Shown one piece after another: positions 12,161 through 23,665 of a stretch of 64,000 nucleotides of DNA. The notes under the pieces are model-generated. The model worked only from the letters and a program-made list of their open reading frames with translations, was not told the origin of the DNA and searched no databases. The position numbers and the translations under genes were made by a program. Source of the stretch: Pelodera strongyloides (Eukaryota > Nematoda > Chromadorea > Rhabditida > Rhabditidae); contig JAANDG010000086.1 of NCBI GenBank assembly GCA_036852015.1, positions 62,001 through 126,000 on the forward strand, given 5' to 3'. Numbering within the stretch: the stretch's first letter is position 1; each line of letters opens with the position of its first letter.

Positions 12161-13578
12161 TTAGTGTGTTTCAATATGTCGTGCTGCTTCGTGCGCCTTT
12201 TGTCCAACGTAGTCGCGGGCTTCTTGCGCCTGAAGAATATAATTTTTGAGATTAAAATTCTTGAAGTTCGCTTTGTTCCTCGACTGAGAAATTCATTGCT
12301 TTATTGTTAATTTAGTGATGAGGTGAATACCCTAACTATAAAATAAATAATCAACCTTTTGCTCTCCACATTGCTTGCTCTTCTCGAGCCCGCGAGTCAT
12401 CTCTTCCTTGAAGAAGAATAGTTGAGTATAGTATGGAGAAAGAATAATTGTACGACACATGGAATACTATACTATATCAAGTATTCACAAACCTTCCTTA
12501 TTTATCAAAAAAACTATTCAGGTAAACATACCTTTGTTTGCTCCCAATGTTGCCGGTTTTCCTCACTGTGGAGTTTTTCATTTGCCTGCAATAAAGTTAG
12601 GCTAACAACTGGACTTTTGAGTTAGACGTGGCACGCGCGGCCGACCAAAACTGATACTCGTAATGAAAGGGTGACTATAATAATAATTTTCTTTCCAGAT
12701 AGACGGTGAATTTATTTGGTAAAGGATGACAAGTTCAATATTAGTAAATAAAAGAAATTGATCATTTATTATGTTCCGTCTTTGGATAAAACCCAAGAAG
12801 AAACGCAGAAGAAAAAGTGAACCTGTAGCTCCGCGCACAGTCTTGCTTTTTCCGTCCCCTTGCTCAGGTGATCCTGAAAGTTTGGCATGAAATGCTGTAC
12901 ATTCTGTTACAAATAAAATACACTTCGCTTAAACCTGGAGTTATGATAAAGAACGTTTTCTTTGTATGTTCTCTGGTAGTCTAGTTGCACTGTTAAGATA
13001 ATTGTCAAAAGAAAACCGTTCATTACCTGAGCTTCATCCCAGGCTTTTTGCGACTTTGAACGCTCGTCTCCGGTAACGTAGCCTTTCACCTGTAAGTGTA
13101 TGTTAAAATAAGAATTTCGTTGGCACATGGGATGAAAAGCAAAAGCTGAATTTGAACTCCCTTGAATAAAAGGTGAACGTTCCAAGAGCACAACATACAA
13201 TTGGCGCATAATGCAATTAGAAAAAATACTCCGAAGGAGAAAATACAATTAGAAAAAATACTCCGAAGGGTTCTAACTACTCAGGTCTGTGTACTTGTAG
13301 CGCGGTTACTACAAATTATTTGTGCGTTCATAACTAGCATGCGTATTCAGATAGCTCAGCACGGAACGTCTGCTAAGATGCGTAAGCACGTAAGCATACG
13401 TAGCACCCACCGATTCCTTAGCATTTGACGCTACTTCCTTGGTCTTCTCGCCGGCCTTAGAGGCCAGGTCCTTGGTCTTATCGTAGGCAGACTCCAGCAC
13501 TCCCCTTTCCTCCTGACGAGGATGCGGACACTCGTAATCCTTCTCTTCAGGACACTCACGGCACTTTGACTGGGACAT
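12161..13578 (-). CDS. LEA-like hydrophilic modular protein, member C (six exons, 151 aa)
   Basis: Exons: 13578-13411, 13089-13027, 12873-12823, 12585-12532, 12406-12356, 12229-12161, all phase 0 with lengths 168, 63, 51, 54, 51 and 69. The head has a Cys/His extension (KCRECPEEKDYECPHP), then VLESAYDKTKDLASKAGEK. The V exon is VTGDERSKSQKAWDEAQ; the repeat exons are HLSKGTEKARLCAELQ, NEKLHSEENRQHWEQTK and MTRGLEKSKQCGEQK; the tail is YVGQKAHEAARHIETH. This is the fullest architecture and is shared only with member A. Each 17-residue exon keeps one Cys. The fifth exon has a TCAAG acceptor. No strong promoter module was seen upstream. Function is inferred from composition and LEA-like repeats. 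Confidence 0.88.
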
Positions 13579-13949
13579 CTTTATTCTTCGACGTTTCTGA
13601 GTAGTTGCTTTATCTGAAGGTGGATTATATGTAATTAATTAGAATCGAAACACACAGTTCAAAGGATTTTGCGGACTGGGAATACACATAACCGATAACC
13701 TACTTATAAAATGGAAGTGCCAATATGCACATCAAATCAGCTTATGGTAGCTGAAGTTCGAAAATGCATGTACTTGTCGTGACCTAGCCTAGCAGTTCAG
13801 CTTATGGTACTCAAGTAAACGAGATTGGAGAAAAGCGAAAGAACACAGTGATTTGAAATGCTCTGGTCAGAGTTGTGCTAGACCGTGACGGTCAATTGTA
13901 TGCGGCGCAATTGGTTTAGCGAAATGAGTGCCGCGCACTTTGTGTTTGC

Positions 13950-14030
13950 CAGGCTTGTAAACGAAATGGCACACCGCATCGCACGCTTTATATAGCTGTT
14001 GGCACACCGCATCGCACGCTTTATATAGCT
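13950..14030. repeat. 33-base tandem duplication
   Basis: GGCACACCGCATCGCACGCT followed by TTATATAGCTGTT occurs twice in direct succession, ending in a T-run. It lies upstream of member C and contains TATA-like TTATATA. A 36-base duplication also lies at 13205-13270 in the first intron. Confidence 0.6.
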
Positions 14031-14844
14031 GTTTTTTTTTGTGGAGAATAACAACAACATACCCTTCGTTATAACGAAATCGAAATAGTGCAATGGTTAT
14101 GCAATAAAGTGCGGCAGATCTTTGCTCTACATACGCTAGTTGCGAGCCCTATTTGGATTAGTATATAGGAACGGCGTGCTTTATTAGCCTTATGCAGGAG
14201 ATTGAACATTTGTTTTTGTCTAGGAAATAATTGCTACACACCGAAATCGAGTGCGTCCGTAGAAGTACGCTTGAAACCGAATATCACATATTTCGACACA
14301 AGGCGAAGAGACCATTGTAGCATTTTAATATGAAAGGAATTTTTCATGAGCACGATGAGATTTTATAAAAATGAATTCGGCGAGCTGTGTTGGTCCATTA
14401 CGTCAATTTATGGAGCAGCTTCTGTTTTCGGAATCATTCACACATCGGAATTATAAAAGTTGGTTGTTGGTACACAACTCCAGCACATTTCCATCATGTT
14501 TCAGTTTGACGTTTTTACGCCGAAGAGAGCTACAAATCCAGTATGTACTGTGTTTTTTGTAACTTCTTTGACACAGAATAATTTTCTTCCAGTTTTGTAA
14601 AAAAATACTTTTATTAAAATCCACAAAAATGTTTGTTTAGTACAACTAGTAATTCTTCAAGAAATAAACAAACTAATACGCAAAGAGGAAAAAAAAGAAA
14701 AATAAGAGAAAATTTCTATGTAGCTGAAGGCTGAAGGAGGTTATTGGATATTGCCTTCTAGTACATTAAAACCAGTGAATTGGAAGAAAAAAAAAACGCT
14801 AAATAGATAATTACTTGAGATGAGGCACTTCTAATTATCAGCAA

Positions 14845-15248
14845 TTAGGTCGATTGATGACGTCCCGTGTTTCGTGCTTTTTCTTCATTTTGCCCTGAAT
14901 ACCCACGAGCTTGCTGTTCCTGGAAATTTTTTTTTGTAAGCAACTGATGAACTATATTAATTGAAAATTGTTTGGCCCTAAAAGGAAGGACATCGTTTGG
15001 ATGCATAATAGGGGGAATGCTTCGTACCACAGCGTCACAAACCACTGACTGGAGTTCCAAACTAACTTCTAGTATCTTTACACTTTAGCAGTCCTTACCA
15101 CTTCCTTAGCTACCCTAGCCTCGTCGTCGAAAATCTGTGTCTTCTCGTATGCAGATTGCTCTATTTTCTTGAATTGGTCCGTGTCTTTTTGATATTCTCG
15201 CTCTCTTTTCTCCTCACGACGCTTTCGGCATTCACCAATGTCCATCAT
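14845..15248 (-). CDS. Reduced LEA-family member D (two exons, 74 aa)
   Basis: Exons: 15248-15099 and 14919-14845, phase 0. The head is highly charged (CRKRREEKREREYQKDTD) and retains only QSAYEKTQ of the family ESAYDKTKE motif. The tail starts EQQARGYSGQNEEKAR and ends NTGRHQST, a drifted version of AREARDY...ARHIETH. The V and 17-residue exons are absent; the 179-base intron shows no remnant. Two ATGs (15248, 15245) are adjacent. It is probably a functional but degenerate paralogue, or an early pseudogene. Position and exon structure make family membership likely despite low identity. Confidence 0.65.
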
Positions 15249-15417
15249 TTTGAATATTTCTATAATTTAATTGAAAAAAAATTAAAAAAAACGATCAAAT
15301 TCGCTGAATCTATATAAAAAAGAGCAACATATACTCATATACATGGCGGTTCGGAGAGGGAGAATTTTTGTGTAACAACATAAATAGTAAAAAGAAACCG
15401 CCCCGCGAAACTGTGTT

Positions 15418-15550
15418 CGTATTCACCAACACGCAGCGAGCCCTCCATGGCCTCCCCAGGGAGCTAAAGATTTCGTAGAGTGTGCGTGAGCCGAAGAGAT
15501 TCAGAGCGCCCGTGAGCCTAGGGAGGACTCCCTGTGTGTTGGTGAATACG
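15418..15550. mobile_element. Short inverted-repeat element
   Basis: CGTATTCACCAACACGCAG and GTGTGTTGGTGAATACG form inverted ends around about 100 bases containing paired AGGGAG/CTCCCT blocks. The right flank GGCCTC makes its terminus resemble that of the element at 16693-17272. Confidence 0.6.
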
Positions 15551-15983
15551 GCCTCTGCTTTGGCCCACTGTTTATAGTGTTTTTTTCCTTTGGGATACTA
15601 ATCTTTGGTCCTGTACGCCAAGGGAGTACAATGGGTATTATTTGTCAACGTGTACTTTTCGAAACGTTACCGATCATTGAGTTTTTGAATCTTTGGAAAT
15701 CAAACGAGCTAAGCAGCTAAACATCAAAATATTTCTCAATTTAACCGATCATAAACAACAACACAAATTCGCCAAATTTATGCGAAACTTGGACATGAGC
15801 CGGCCCGACCGGTGAAGAAGAACTAGTCCCGGTTTTTGGTTTCACCGAACAGGGAATTCATTTTGTACGTATAGTGAAAAAGCCAAAACGTCGTAGCCTA
15901 TAATAAACGGGAAAATTTGAGGCGCAGAGACTTCTTCTTGAGATCCAGTGAAATCCCATCCAATATTTTTTATCAATAAATAT

Positions 15984-16348
15984 TTAAAGGGATAGGTTCA
16001 TCTCAAATCACCCCTCTTTTTATTGTTTTTATTGATAATAGCACAAATATCATTCACAATGAAAATTAAATCAATCACAGAACAATACAACTCGCAGAAG
16101 AAGCTTCCTTTATTGGAAGCTAGTTGATCGGAAGCCAAAATCTAAACTCAAAAACCAATACCGTACACAGATCGAGCGGGCTAATGGCAATTAGCCAAGT
16201 TACAAACTACACTCGGCAGGTCATTATTTCCCGTGTATTATCATTTAATTCGCTTTTGGCTATTTGCCATTAGCCCGCTAATTGCCAGTGTACGGTATTA
16301 GTTTTTGAGTTTAGATTTTGGCTTCCGATCAACTAGCTTCCAATAAAG

Positions 16349-16383
<35 letters not shown>

Positions 16384-16501
16384 TCTTCTTCGAGGCGTAT
16401 TGTTCTGTGATTGATTTAATTTTCATTGTGAATGATATTTGTGCTATTATCAATAAAAACAATAAAAAGAGAGGTGATTTGAGATGAACCTATCCCTTTA
16501 A
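15984..16501. mobile_element. Complete TTAA-type inverted-repeat element (family F2)
   Basis: The ends are TTAAAGGGATAGGTTCATCT and its exact inverse, with TTAA at both edges. Nearly the whole element is palindromic (arms about 150 bases or more). The right half is interrupted by a run of about 33 A residues at 16348-16380. The left-edge copy at 1-367 is a relative. Confidence 0.85.
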
Positions 16502-16692
16502 TCAGACAGCCCTTCTTTATTATTTTGGCAGTCTTTACTTTTACTGCGACTGCGTCACATCTTAGGGTACACCAACGTGAACCTTTCGACTCGGTGATCC
16601 AATCTATTTTGAGATATAAATTGCTAAGTGCTCCAAGGTCTGGGAATCCCCCGGCGAAGAACCAAAAAGGGCTAGACGCGCGACGCCGTCCT

Positions 16693-17272
16693 GAGGCCGT
16701 TTTCACCAACATTTACTTCTGTCAAAAAGGGTACTTCAGTCAAAAGCGCGCGGTACTTCTGGTTTCACCAACATTTACTTCTGTCAAAAAGGTACTTAGG
16801 TTAAGTACCTTTTTGACAGAAGTACGCTGTTAACACGGGAGGCGTACTTCCACCAAAAAGGTGAAAGTAAGCCTGTACTTCAGTTTTTTCTCCTTTATGA
16901 AGACTAATTAACTTAATTTGTTTAATTATTGTATGGTTTTTATGGTAAATAAGTTTTGTAAACATTTATTGACAATGATTTCAGTTTTTGGATCACATTT
17001 CACATATTAATAAAGTGATTACACGCTTGATTATTTATATATTTCTTGTTTACATGGTAAACAACTTCTAGTAATTACTTAGATGTGTATCATATTCGTT
17101 TTAAAACGTAATCTAACTGTTATCCAACGTTTTCCTTCAAAAAAAGTAAATGTTGGTGAAATCCATCAAAAAGCGTGTGGCAGCGTACTTCAGTCATAAA
17201 TTTACTTAACCTAAGTACCTTTTTGATGATCAAAAATTTATGACAGAAGTAAATGTTGGTGAAAACGGCCTC
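16693..17272. mobile_element. Inverted-repeat element with GAGGCCGTTTTCACC ends (family F5)
   Basis: GAGGCCGTTTTCACCAACAT on the left and its inverse ATGTTGGTGAAAACGGCCTC on the right bound 580 bases. Inside are repeated and inverted CAAAAAGGTACTTAGGTTAA-like blocks. No transposase frame is present. Confidence 0.7.
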
Positions 17273-17868
17273 CGATGTATGGTCCGTGCTAATTGTAAGC
17301 CGATCGGATGTCAAATTGAAAGCGCAGCCCGAAAACAGAAATTCAAATGTTTGCACCGAGTTCGTGACTGAGTCCACCAAAAACCTTCTTTTGATAAGCA
17401 GTATTGTAGTGTGGAAAAAAATAACACTGATAGAAATTGTGCGTAATTGTTGACGCATACAGTACCTCGACTTCATGACATCATTTCAATATTTGAAAAA
17501 GCATGTTTATTAAAAAAGTTTAATGTCAAAATACAAAGGTGAGTTACAACCGGACAGCGCTGAAGCTGTAACAAAGTATTAGATCAGTTTTTCAGGTGTG
17601 TATTTTACAAAGGGGGAGCGATATAAATACATTTCATGGGGGGGGGCTATGTACTGAAAATATACAAGCAGTCAAAAATCATACAAGTAGCGTAGCAAGA
17701 TGGCTGATTCAGAAAGCTCTCGGTTATGCAACGGAATTTGCTTTATAATATTTGGAAAGCATCAGTTTAATCTCAGATGGAAAGGTGAGTTTTTAGTTAG
17801 TCAGGAATGCCAGCAAGGTAGCAAAGTAAACATATTAGTATTGTACAGAAATGAGCATTTTTTCCTCC

Positions 17869-19009
17869 TTAGTGAGTTTCAATGTGTCGGCCCGCATCAT
17901 GTGCCTTTTGGCCCAAATAGTCCTTGGCCTCGCGACCCTGAAAACCATTCTTGTAAGAATAAAAAGATCACAGAAGAATGTACATCTAGTACACCTATGC
18001 TGACTAGTTTACGTGTTACGCATAGATGGCACCATAATGCACTACAACAACGACAACGGTCAACAGTAAAAACCGTATGACGGTGAGTTTGGAAACGCAT
18101 GACATATGCTATGTTCCGATGTAGTGTATGAAAAGTACTGCACAAAGTAGACTGTGAATGTGCATGTCCCAAATACATGACAAATACTGGCCGTTCGCTC
18201 GCTTTAAACGAGAACGTCTAACAGACCACACAGTATCGGATTACAAAATTCGAAAAAATCAAACCTTTTGTTCTCCGCATTGTTTGGTCTTCTCGTAGCC
18301 CTCCTTCATGTTACCCTAAATTGGAAACCATGAGCCGCTATTTATTCTGCCGGTATACATAGAAACTTTAGGAACCATTTGGTGACGGTTCCCTAGTTTT
18401 TTTGTGGGCCAAACCATTTGCTGCTGACCAATTGATGACCATGTCGTACAAGTTTCCATGAAAGCCGTCGTCATCTCGTCACCAGGCACCAACTGGTGTT
18501 TCGGTGAAAACCATTTGGTGACCAGCCATCGACCGTTTTTCTGAGGTTTCGGCAATTATGTCGCTTTCCTGTGGGTCAGCCTTATTGGTTGTCATGTTTT
18601 CAATCGATAAGAAGCATGAAATAGAAAACAATACCTTTGCGCCCTCAAATTTTCTCTCGGTTTGATCGTCGCTTCTGAAGGGAGCCGCAACCTGAATTCA
18701 CCATTTGTTTTATCAGTTATCGAGAGTGCTAATAAATATGCATGTCATCAAGTTTCAACATTTCATAAAATATTTGTAGGCTTGGTACTAGGTACTGTGC
18801 TCAAATTAGCAACATGGTACGCTGAGGATTACAGTAGACAAGGGGAAGTACCGATCTCAAAGGGAAGGGATGGACGTCAGTAAATAAAGACCCACCGTAT
18901 CCTTGACAGTAGTGGCTGCTTCCTTGGTCTTCTCGCCAGCCTTAGCGGCCATGTCCTTAGTCTTATCGTAGGCGGACTCGAGGTATCCCTTATCTTGATC
19001 CGAAGACAT
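17869..19009 (-). CDS. LEA-like hydrophilic modular protein, member E (four exons, 96 aa)
   Basis: Exons: 19009-18896, 18691-18635, 18315-18265, 17937-17869, all phase 0. The head is a complete LEA-like repeat (YLESAYDKTKDMAAKAGEK then TKEAATTVKDT). The V exon is diverged and two codons shorter (APFRSDDQTERKFEGAK). The third exon is MKEGYEKTKQCGEQK and the tail YLGQKAHDAGRHIETH. The third intron (18316-18634) hosts a dispersed repeat. A GTAAACA/CACGTG overlap lies about 730 bases upstream. Soluble, no signal peptide; protective role inferred. Confidence 0.87.
18373..18562. repeat. Dispersed CCATTTGGTGAC repeat (family F7) in an intron of member E
   Basis: It contains repeated and inverted CCATTTGGTGACC/GGTCACCAAATGG-like units and ends in GGTTTCGGCAATTAT. 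Related copies lie at 39831-39985 (intron of member K) and 57910-58075 (intron of the secreted-protein gene). Confidence 0.6.
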
Positions 19010-19736
19010 GATTGATAGTTGATTAGCTTGTTTTTCTGAAAAGAAAATAAAGAAATCTATGTTGTTCATCAGAATAAGAAGCGGCTCAGTAGTGAGGTAC
19101 GCTGAAGAGACGAAGGGACAAAAAAAGCGGTAAGCATGGTTAATCAAGATTCGTAGAGCTACTGCTCAAGCCCGGGCCATCAATACATGGTTAGGCTAAT
19201 AGATATAACAAGGCTTTGTTAGGCGCAGTAGGTGTTGTTGTTGTCTTGATGGGAATTAGAATTTTACTTTGTCATTCGCCTATGACTTGGCTCAAGCTAA
19301 GATGTGTAAGCATCGGACGAGCTAGGAAATATTAACAAAAAGGTGAATTTATAAAATAAAGAATTCAAAGGAGTGTTCTTAAGCTTAAACCAGAGGCTGA
19401 ACCGAAGCTAGTGAACTGCTCAGAATGGGCCAGTGCGCCCTTTTATAGCAGCGGCTTGGCAATAACAACTCGATTTTGTGTTTTTCTGTCGAAATCCCTA
19501 AAAGTGGACTTTGACTGGTAAAAGGGCAGAAAACCCACAAGTTCTACTTTAAAGGGCAATCAGTAAGTTTACGTGTCCTTACTCTGTTTACGCAAGATCT
19601 CAATCTACATGGTAAATATATATTGATCGAGTGCTCGCATCACTAAGACAATTTCGATTAGTCACCCTGATTTTCCTCAATAAAAATAACCTTCAAAAAA
19701 CAATTTCTCATTTTTTTTTAGTTCATGAATGGTCGT

Positions 19737-19748
19737 TGTTTACACGTG
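19737..19748 (-). promoter_or_regulatory. Overlapping forkhead core and E-box upstream of member E
   Basis: TGTTTACACGTG combines TGTTTAC (GTAAACA on the gene strand) with a palindromic CACGTG sharing one base. It is about 730 bases from the start codon. The pair recurs upstream of members F-J. Confidence 0.45.
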
Positions 19749-19825
19749 TGCCAAAAGTGATCGTTGTATTTCGGATCTAATGTACTTTTGGGCCCAGTAA
19801 GCAGAAAAGTAAACTAGTAAACAGA

Positions 19826-19865
19826 AGGAGAGAGAGAGAGAGAGAGAGAGAGTGAGAGAGAGAGG

Positions 19866-19912
<47 letters not shown>
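19826..19912. repeat. (GA)n microsatellite
   Basis: About 87 bases of GA repeat with a few interruptions. Reading frames here (Ser/Leu-rich on the minus strand) are artefacts. Confidence 0.95.
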
Positions 19913-19916
<4 letters not shown>

Positions 19917-20269
19917 GATGGAGGGTTAAGAGAGGGAGTGAGAGAATATGAGAGACAGAGAATAAGAGCAGAGAGAAAAACAACTACAAGAGTATTGTTA
20001 TGAGGTTGTACCACTGCACTTTAAGACGAAAATATTTTCGACATTAGGTTGACGCATATCGGGCACTAAGCCGAACACGGACCAGTTAAGCCCATAGGGA
20101 GCGAGGTTGAATTTATGCTTATTGTTAGGGACTTACTTAGTCACTAAAATACTACATAACAAAAACATTCACAATTTCAAAGTTAAGCTCCCCAATTACA
20201 AGAATGTAGTTCATCTTCGGTGTATTGGTATTTAGTGGAAAACATTAACTACCACGTCAACTATTTTCA

Positions 20270-20545
20270 CGGAACGCCAAGTGCGCGCCAGATCCGCACC
20301 ATCGCCGCGCAGCATTATGGTCTGCTGCTTTGGCGTGGCGTACTTCTCCAGAGCCCAACTTCACCACTCAATTCCCCGTGGGGGATTCCAAGCCTTTTTC
20401 TCTGCATGTCTCACATTAGAATACTATTTTCTGTCCTCCGGGAAGAGTGCGCGGCGAGGGACCACGTACAAGCCCGTGGCCCATGGTAAGCGAGCAGAAC
20501 TTCTTTGTGTGCGCATGCGCGGTGATGGCGCGGCGTTTCATCAGT
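20270..20545. repeat. GC-rich patch with GCGCGCC/GCGGCG motifs
   Basis: An island containing AAGTGCGCGCCAGATCCGCA-type sequence and inverse GCGCGGTGATGGCGCGGCG. Similar patches are at 3125-3290, 35160-35380, 37530-37700, 51235-51365 and 54830-54990. No gene is supported. Confidence 0.5.
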
Positions 20546-21024
20546 TGGCCCTACAAGTTAAAACCAAACTAGTAAAGCAATTTCCCATACATGGAGCATA
20601 AGTAAAAAGAGAAGGTAGGATAAGCCCGCAAATTATTGTATAGCATACGGGGAGGAACTTGGTTTTCAGCGATTTGTGCACGTATACTTCGACTTCTCCT
20701 TTTTGTTACCTTTGACGTCGGATAAGTGCTGCAAAAATCACATTGAGTAGCTGTAGAGCCTATTTCATTCAAGAGCTATTTAGCTGGCTGGTAACTAGCG
20801 GTAGAAACAGCCGAGTGCCTTCCGATATCTCAAAACTACCCTTGCCTTTATATGGAAGCTAGCTTATCCCAATTTTGGATAATAAACCCAGTTTTAAGAA
20901 GAACACCATAGTACCGCAGTACCGTTTGTAAAACACATGAATAATAATTTGGAATTAACGAATTTGGGACACATAACTCATATCCTCATATGTATAGGAC
21001 TCTTTACTATGAAGGCAGCTGGAC

Positions 21025-21705
21025 GAGCTGGACCACTGGCTGGGTAAACGAAGGGCTTTATTGTAAATGCAAAATAAGAAATTTACTACAGTTTATGCAC
21101 GAAGGCGCACGCAAAGTACAGGTAACAGGTTAAAAAACTATATGTATAGGACTTTTTACTTTAAAGGGACGCGGTCACCGTTTTGGCCCTTATGTATACT
21201 TTGTGTTTTTATTATCTTCATTATTTATTACACATAGTGTTGGGAAAATGTCTTGCAAGAAACGCGGCAACAGCGAGTAAAATGATGACGAAAAATTTTG
21301 TCCTAGCTCCAATACGCACCGTAACCCTAGTAATTGTCCAGCACATGGCCGTGCTGATAATGACTCGACGAACGTTATTCCACTAATTAATCGGTCGGAT
21401 ACCTGGCGGGCATTACAACATTTGGTTTTCTATGGCTAACTGTGGACCTTGGATCGGGCGCAACGTTTTTAATCAATGAATTTCTCGCCGAAAAGAGAGT
21501 TTTTCGTCGGATTTTTTCCAACATTCATACTGTTCAGTTAATAAAAACACAAAGTATACATAAGGGTCAAAACGGTGACCGCGTCCCTTTAAAGACATCT
21601 GGACCACTGCGTAAATGAAGGGCTTTATTGCAAATGCACAAATAAGAACTTTATTACAGTTTATACATGAAGGCGCACGCAAAATGGTACAATTAACAGG
21701 TTCGA
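21025..21705. repeat. Direct repeats flanking a TTAA-type element
   Basis: A block of about 110 bases (GAAGGGCTTTATTG, then ATTACAGTTTAT-like, then GAAGGCGCACGCAAA) occurs at about 21025-21140 and again at 21598-21705 in the same orientation. The copies are roughly 85-90% alike by eye. The inverted-repeat element 21161-21592 lies between them. Confidence 0.6.
21161..21592. mobile_element. TTAA-type inverted-repeat element (family F8)
   Basis: Both ends read TTAAAGGGACGCGGTCACCG inward. The inverted arms continue for about 60 bases (through ATACTTTGTGTTTTTATT), and TTAA lies at both outer edges. Noncoding interior. Confidence 0.82.
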
Positions 21706-22142
21706 ACATCACTGCAATACCAATTCCAACAAACAAAAAGTCGAAAAACCGAACAAAGAAAGTCATCATTTATACAAGAGTAAAAAACAAATAATAGAAC
21801 CGACAAACTAAGGAGTTGAGATACTTGTAGAGCTACAAAATCAACGTAAATCGAAGTAGGAAGGGGGTCGAAAGTAAATTTTTAAGAGTGTTACTACTTT
21901 TAAATGAGGGGGTTAAAGTAAAGTTCAGCCGATTATTAACAAATTATGTATGGAGATGGAGAGTCCCAGCTTCGAGTACTTTTTTCCACTCATCACTGCT
22001 GTCTGAAATGATAGCTGAATGAACGGAAACGAGAATCACGCAAAATACGTGCAACGGAGGGAACCGAACCCTCTACCGATTTCCCAGTAAATGGATAAAC
22101 AGATAACTAACTACCTGTAGCGATTCCGGATTGTGCTACTTC

Positions 22143-23030
22143 TTAAAGATGCCCTCCCTCGGACAACCCTAAAATGGAACGAAAACGATGCACTGTAAAG
22201 CAAAATTTAGTTATTTCAAAATAATTTCCAGCGTATTTCTTCACGCACTATATTAGCTAACGTTTGTGTGAGCTTTTTGTACAACACAAACACCTATAGT
22301 GTGAGATGGCTTTCGCCATAGTTTTGAATACACTAGTACACAAACTTAGGGTCTCAGCGCCCGCTTTTGTTGGCTCCCACCCATGTCATGTATGCACTTA
22401 GGGTCCCACTTTAGGTAAACGACAATTATCCGTACTGTAGTAGCAAGAAGCTCGATGTAATTCCCCCACTTACATCTCGAAATGTCCTCCTGCGTCTCTT
22501 CTTTTTCCTGCCCAGGACGTACATCCTTGAATTCGCCCGTAAGCTGAATAAAATTTTATTATATTCGCAATCAAACATTTTTATTTTATCTGTATCTTGC
22601 TCGTGATCCAGATGCCCATTACAGAGGATTCACCCATATTCAATGTTCCAAGTTCTAAGAGTGAATGCAGAAAGTGAATATACTTTCGGGGAATAAGGTT
22701 TTATATTGAAATGAATTTAGTAGACGAAAGGTAGTGCTACTTTCCGTCAGCTATTTTTGTAAGAATTCAGTTCACGAAAAGTAATGCAGCTTATCGTCAG
22801 CTATTTTTACTAAGAGTTTACTTGTTTACTTCACGAAAAGTAACGCAACTTTCCGTCAGCTTTTCACACGAACGCTAAATTTTATCAAAAAGGAAAAGTA
22901 AAAAGTAACTCACCAAAGGGTTCTTATTATCCTTAATCTTCACTTTTTCCTCCGTGTCCCTATTTCCAGCCTGATAGTCCAGCTTTCTATTCTTATCTGC
23001 TTCGGGGTTACGCTTTTCACGACCAAACAT
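22143..23030 (-). CDS. Diverged LEA-family member F (three exons, 70 aa)
   Basis: Exons: 23030-22914, 22543-22474, 22168-22143. Introns are phase 0, then phase 1. The head is charged (MFGREKRNPEADKNRKLDYQ onward) and has lost ESAYDKTKE. Exon 2 begins LTGEFKDVRPGQEKEETQED and corresponds to the V exon. The last exon adds only WLSEGGHL and a stop. Member G has the same exon phases, the same total length of 70 residues and the ending WLSEGGHQ. This independent agreement supports both models. A forkhead/E-box pair lies about 250 bases upstream. The protein is likely soluble; function unknown. Confidence 0.7.
22720..22866. repeat. Imperfect triplicated repeat in an intron of member F
   Basis: Three diverged units with the core ACGAAAAGTAATGCAGC, then TTATCGTCAGCTATTTTT, spaced about 50-60 bases apart within the first intron. 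Confidence 0.6.
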
Positions 23031-23267
23031 GATTTACGTAAACTGTCTTGACTTACTAAAATGTGGATTTAACTTTTTATGTTGAATATACACAAGTCAT
23101 AAGAGCTAAAGCTGCATAAGCATAAGCATAATAAAAAGAACAAAGTAAAGGAAACATCGTAGTGTGCGAATAACAAAGATATTTTTGCCGAGCGCTAGTA
23201 AAAATAATGGAAAATAAACGGCAATGTCAAGCTAGTGTTTTTCTTTTTCAAAAGAGGCGTGGCACGT

Positions 23268-23292
23268 TGTTTACTGGGATACTGCGCACGTG
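23268..23292 (-). promoter_or_regulatory. Forkhead core plus E-box upstream of member F
   Basis: TGTTTAC at 23268-23274 and CACGTG at 23287-23292, preceded by GAGGCGTGGC. This matches the inverse of the module upstream of members H and J. It is about 250 bases from the start codon. Confidence 0.6.
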
Positions 23293-23523
23293 ATTGTACT
23301 ATTGTTTGTTTGCTATTTGTGTTATTCATTTTTTTTTGCAGCAAAAATGGTCATTGATGAGCGCTAGATGAAGAAAATGATGGCTAAAGCGTCATACCCT
23401 CTCAGTCTCACTCAGATACGATATAGGCAAAAGCTTTGCCTGTAATAAATGATAAGATAAAACGCGCAATGAAAAAAACATGTGCGCGTCGACAAAACAC
23501 ACTTACTTCACTTACTTCCGATA

Positions 23524-23665
23524 ATGGGGTTTGCAAGTATGCCGAAAAAATTGTCTTGTAAAACTGAGTCTTGGAACGATTTTATAATTTCTCATGTTAT
23601 ATATTCATTCTTAGTTCCAAAGTACGGTACCTCGCAAGGAATTGTTGCATACTTGCAAACCCCAT
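23524..23665. mobile_element. Short element with 18-base inverted ends
   Basis: ATGGGGTTTGCAAGTATG and its exact inverse CATACTTGCAAACCCCAT bound 142 bases. Small foldback/MITE-like element; noncoding. Confidence 0.65.

Noticed and set aside
19777..20014. Ser/Leu-rich minus-strand frames
   Set aside because: Antisense of a GA microsatellite.
22020..22085. GAGGG-TTCGGTT-CCCTC T-arm-like hairpin on the minus strand
   Set aside because: The T-loop lacks the expected A58 and no acceptor, D or anticodon arms can be paired around it.
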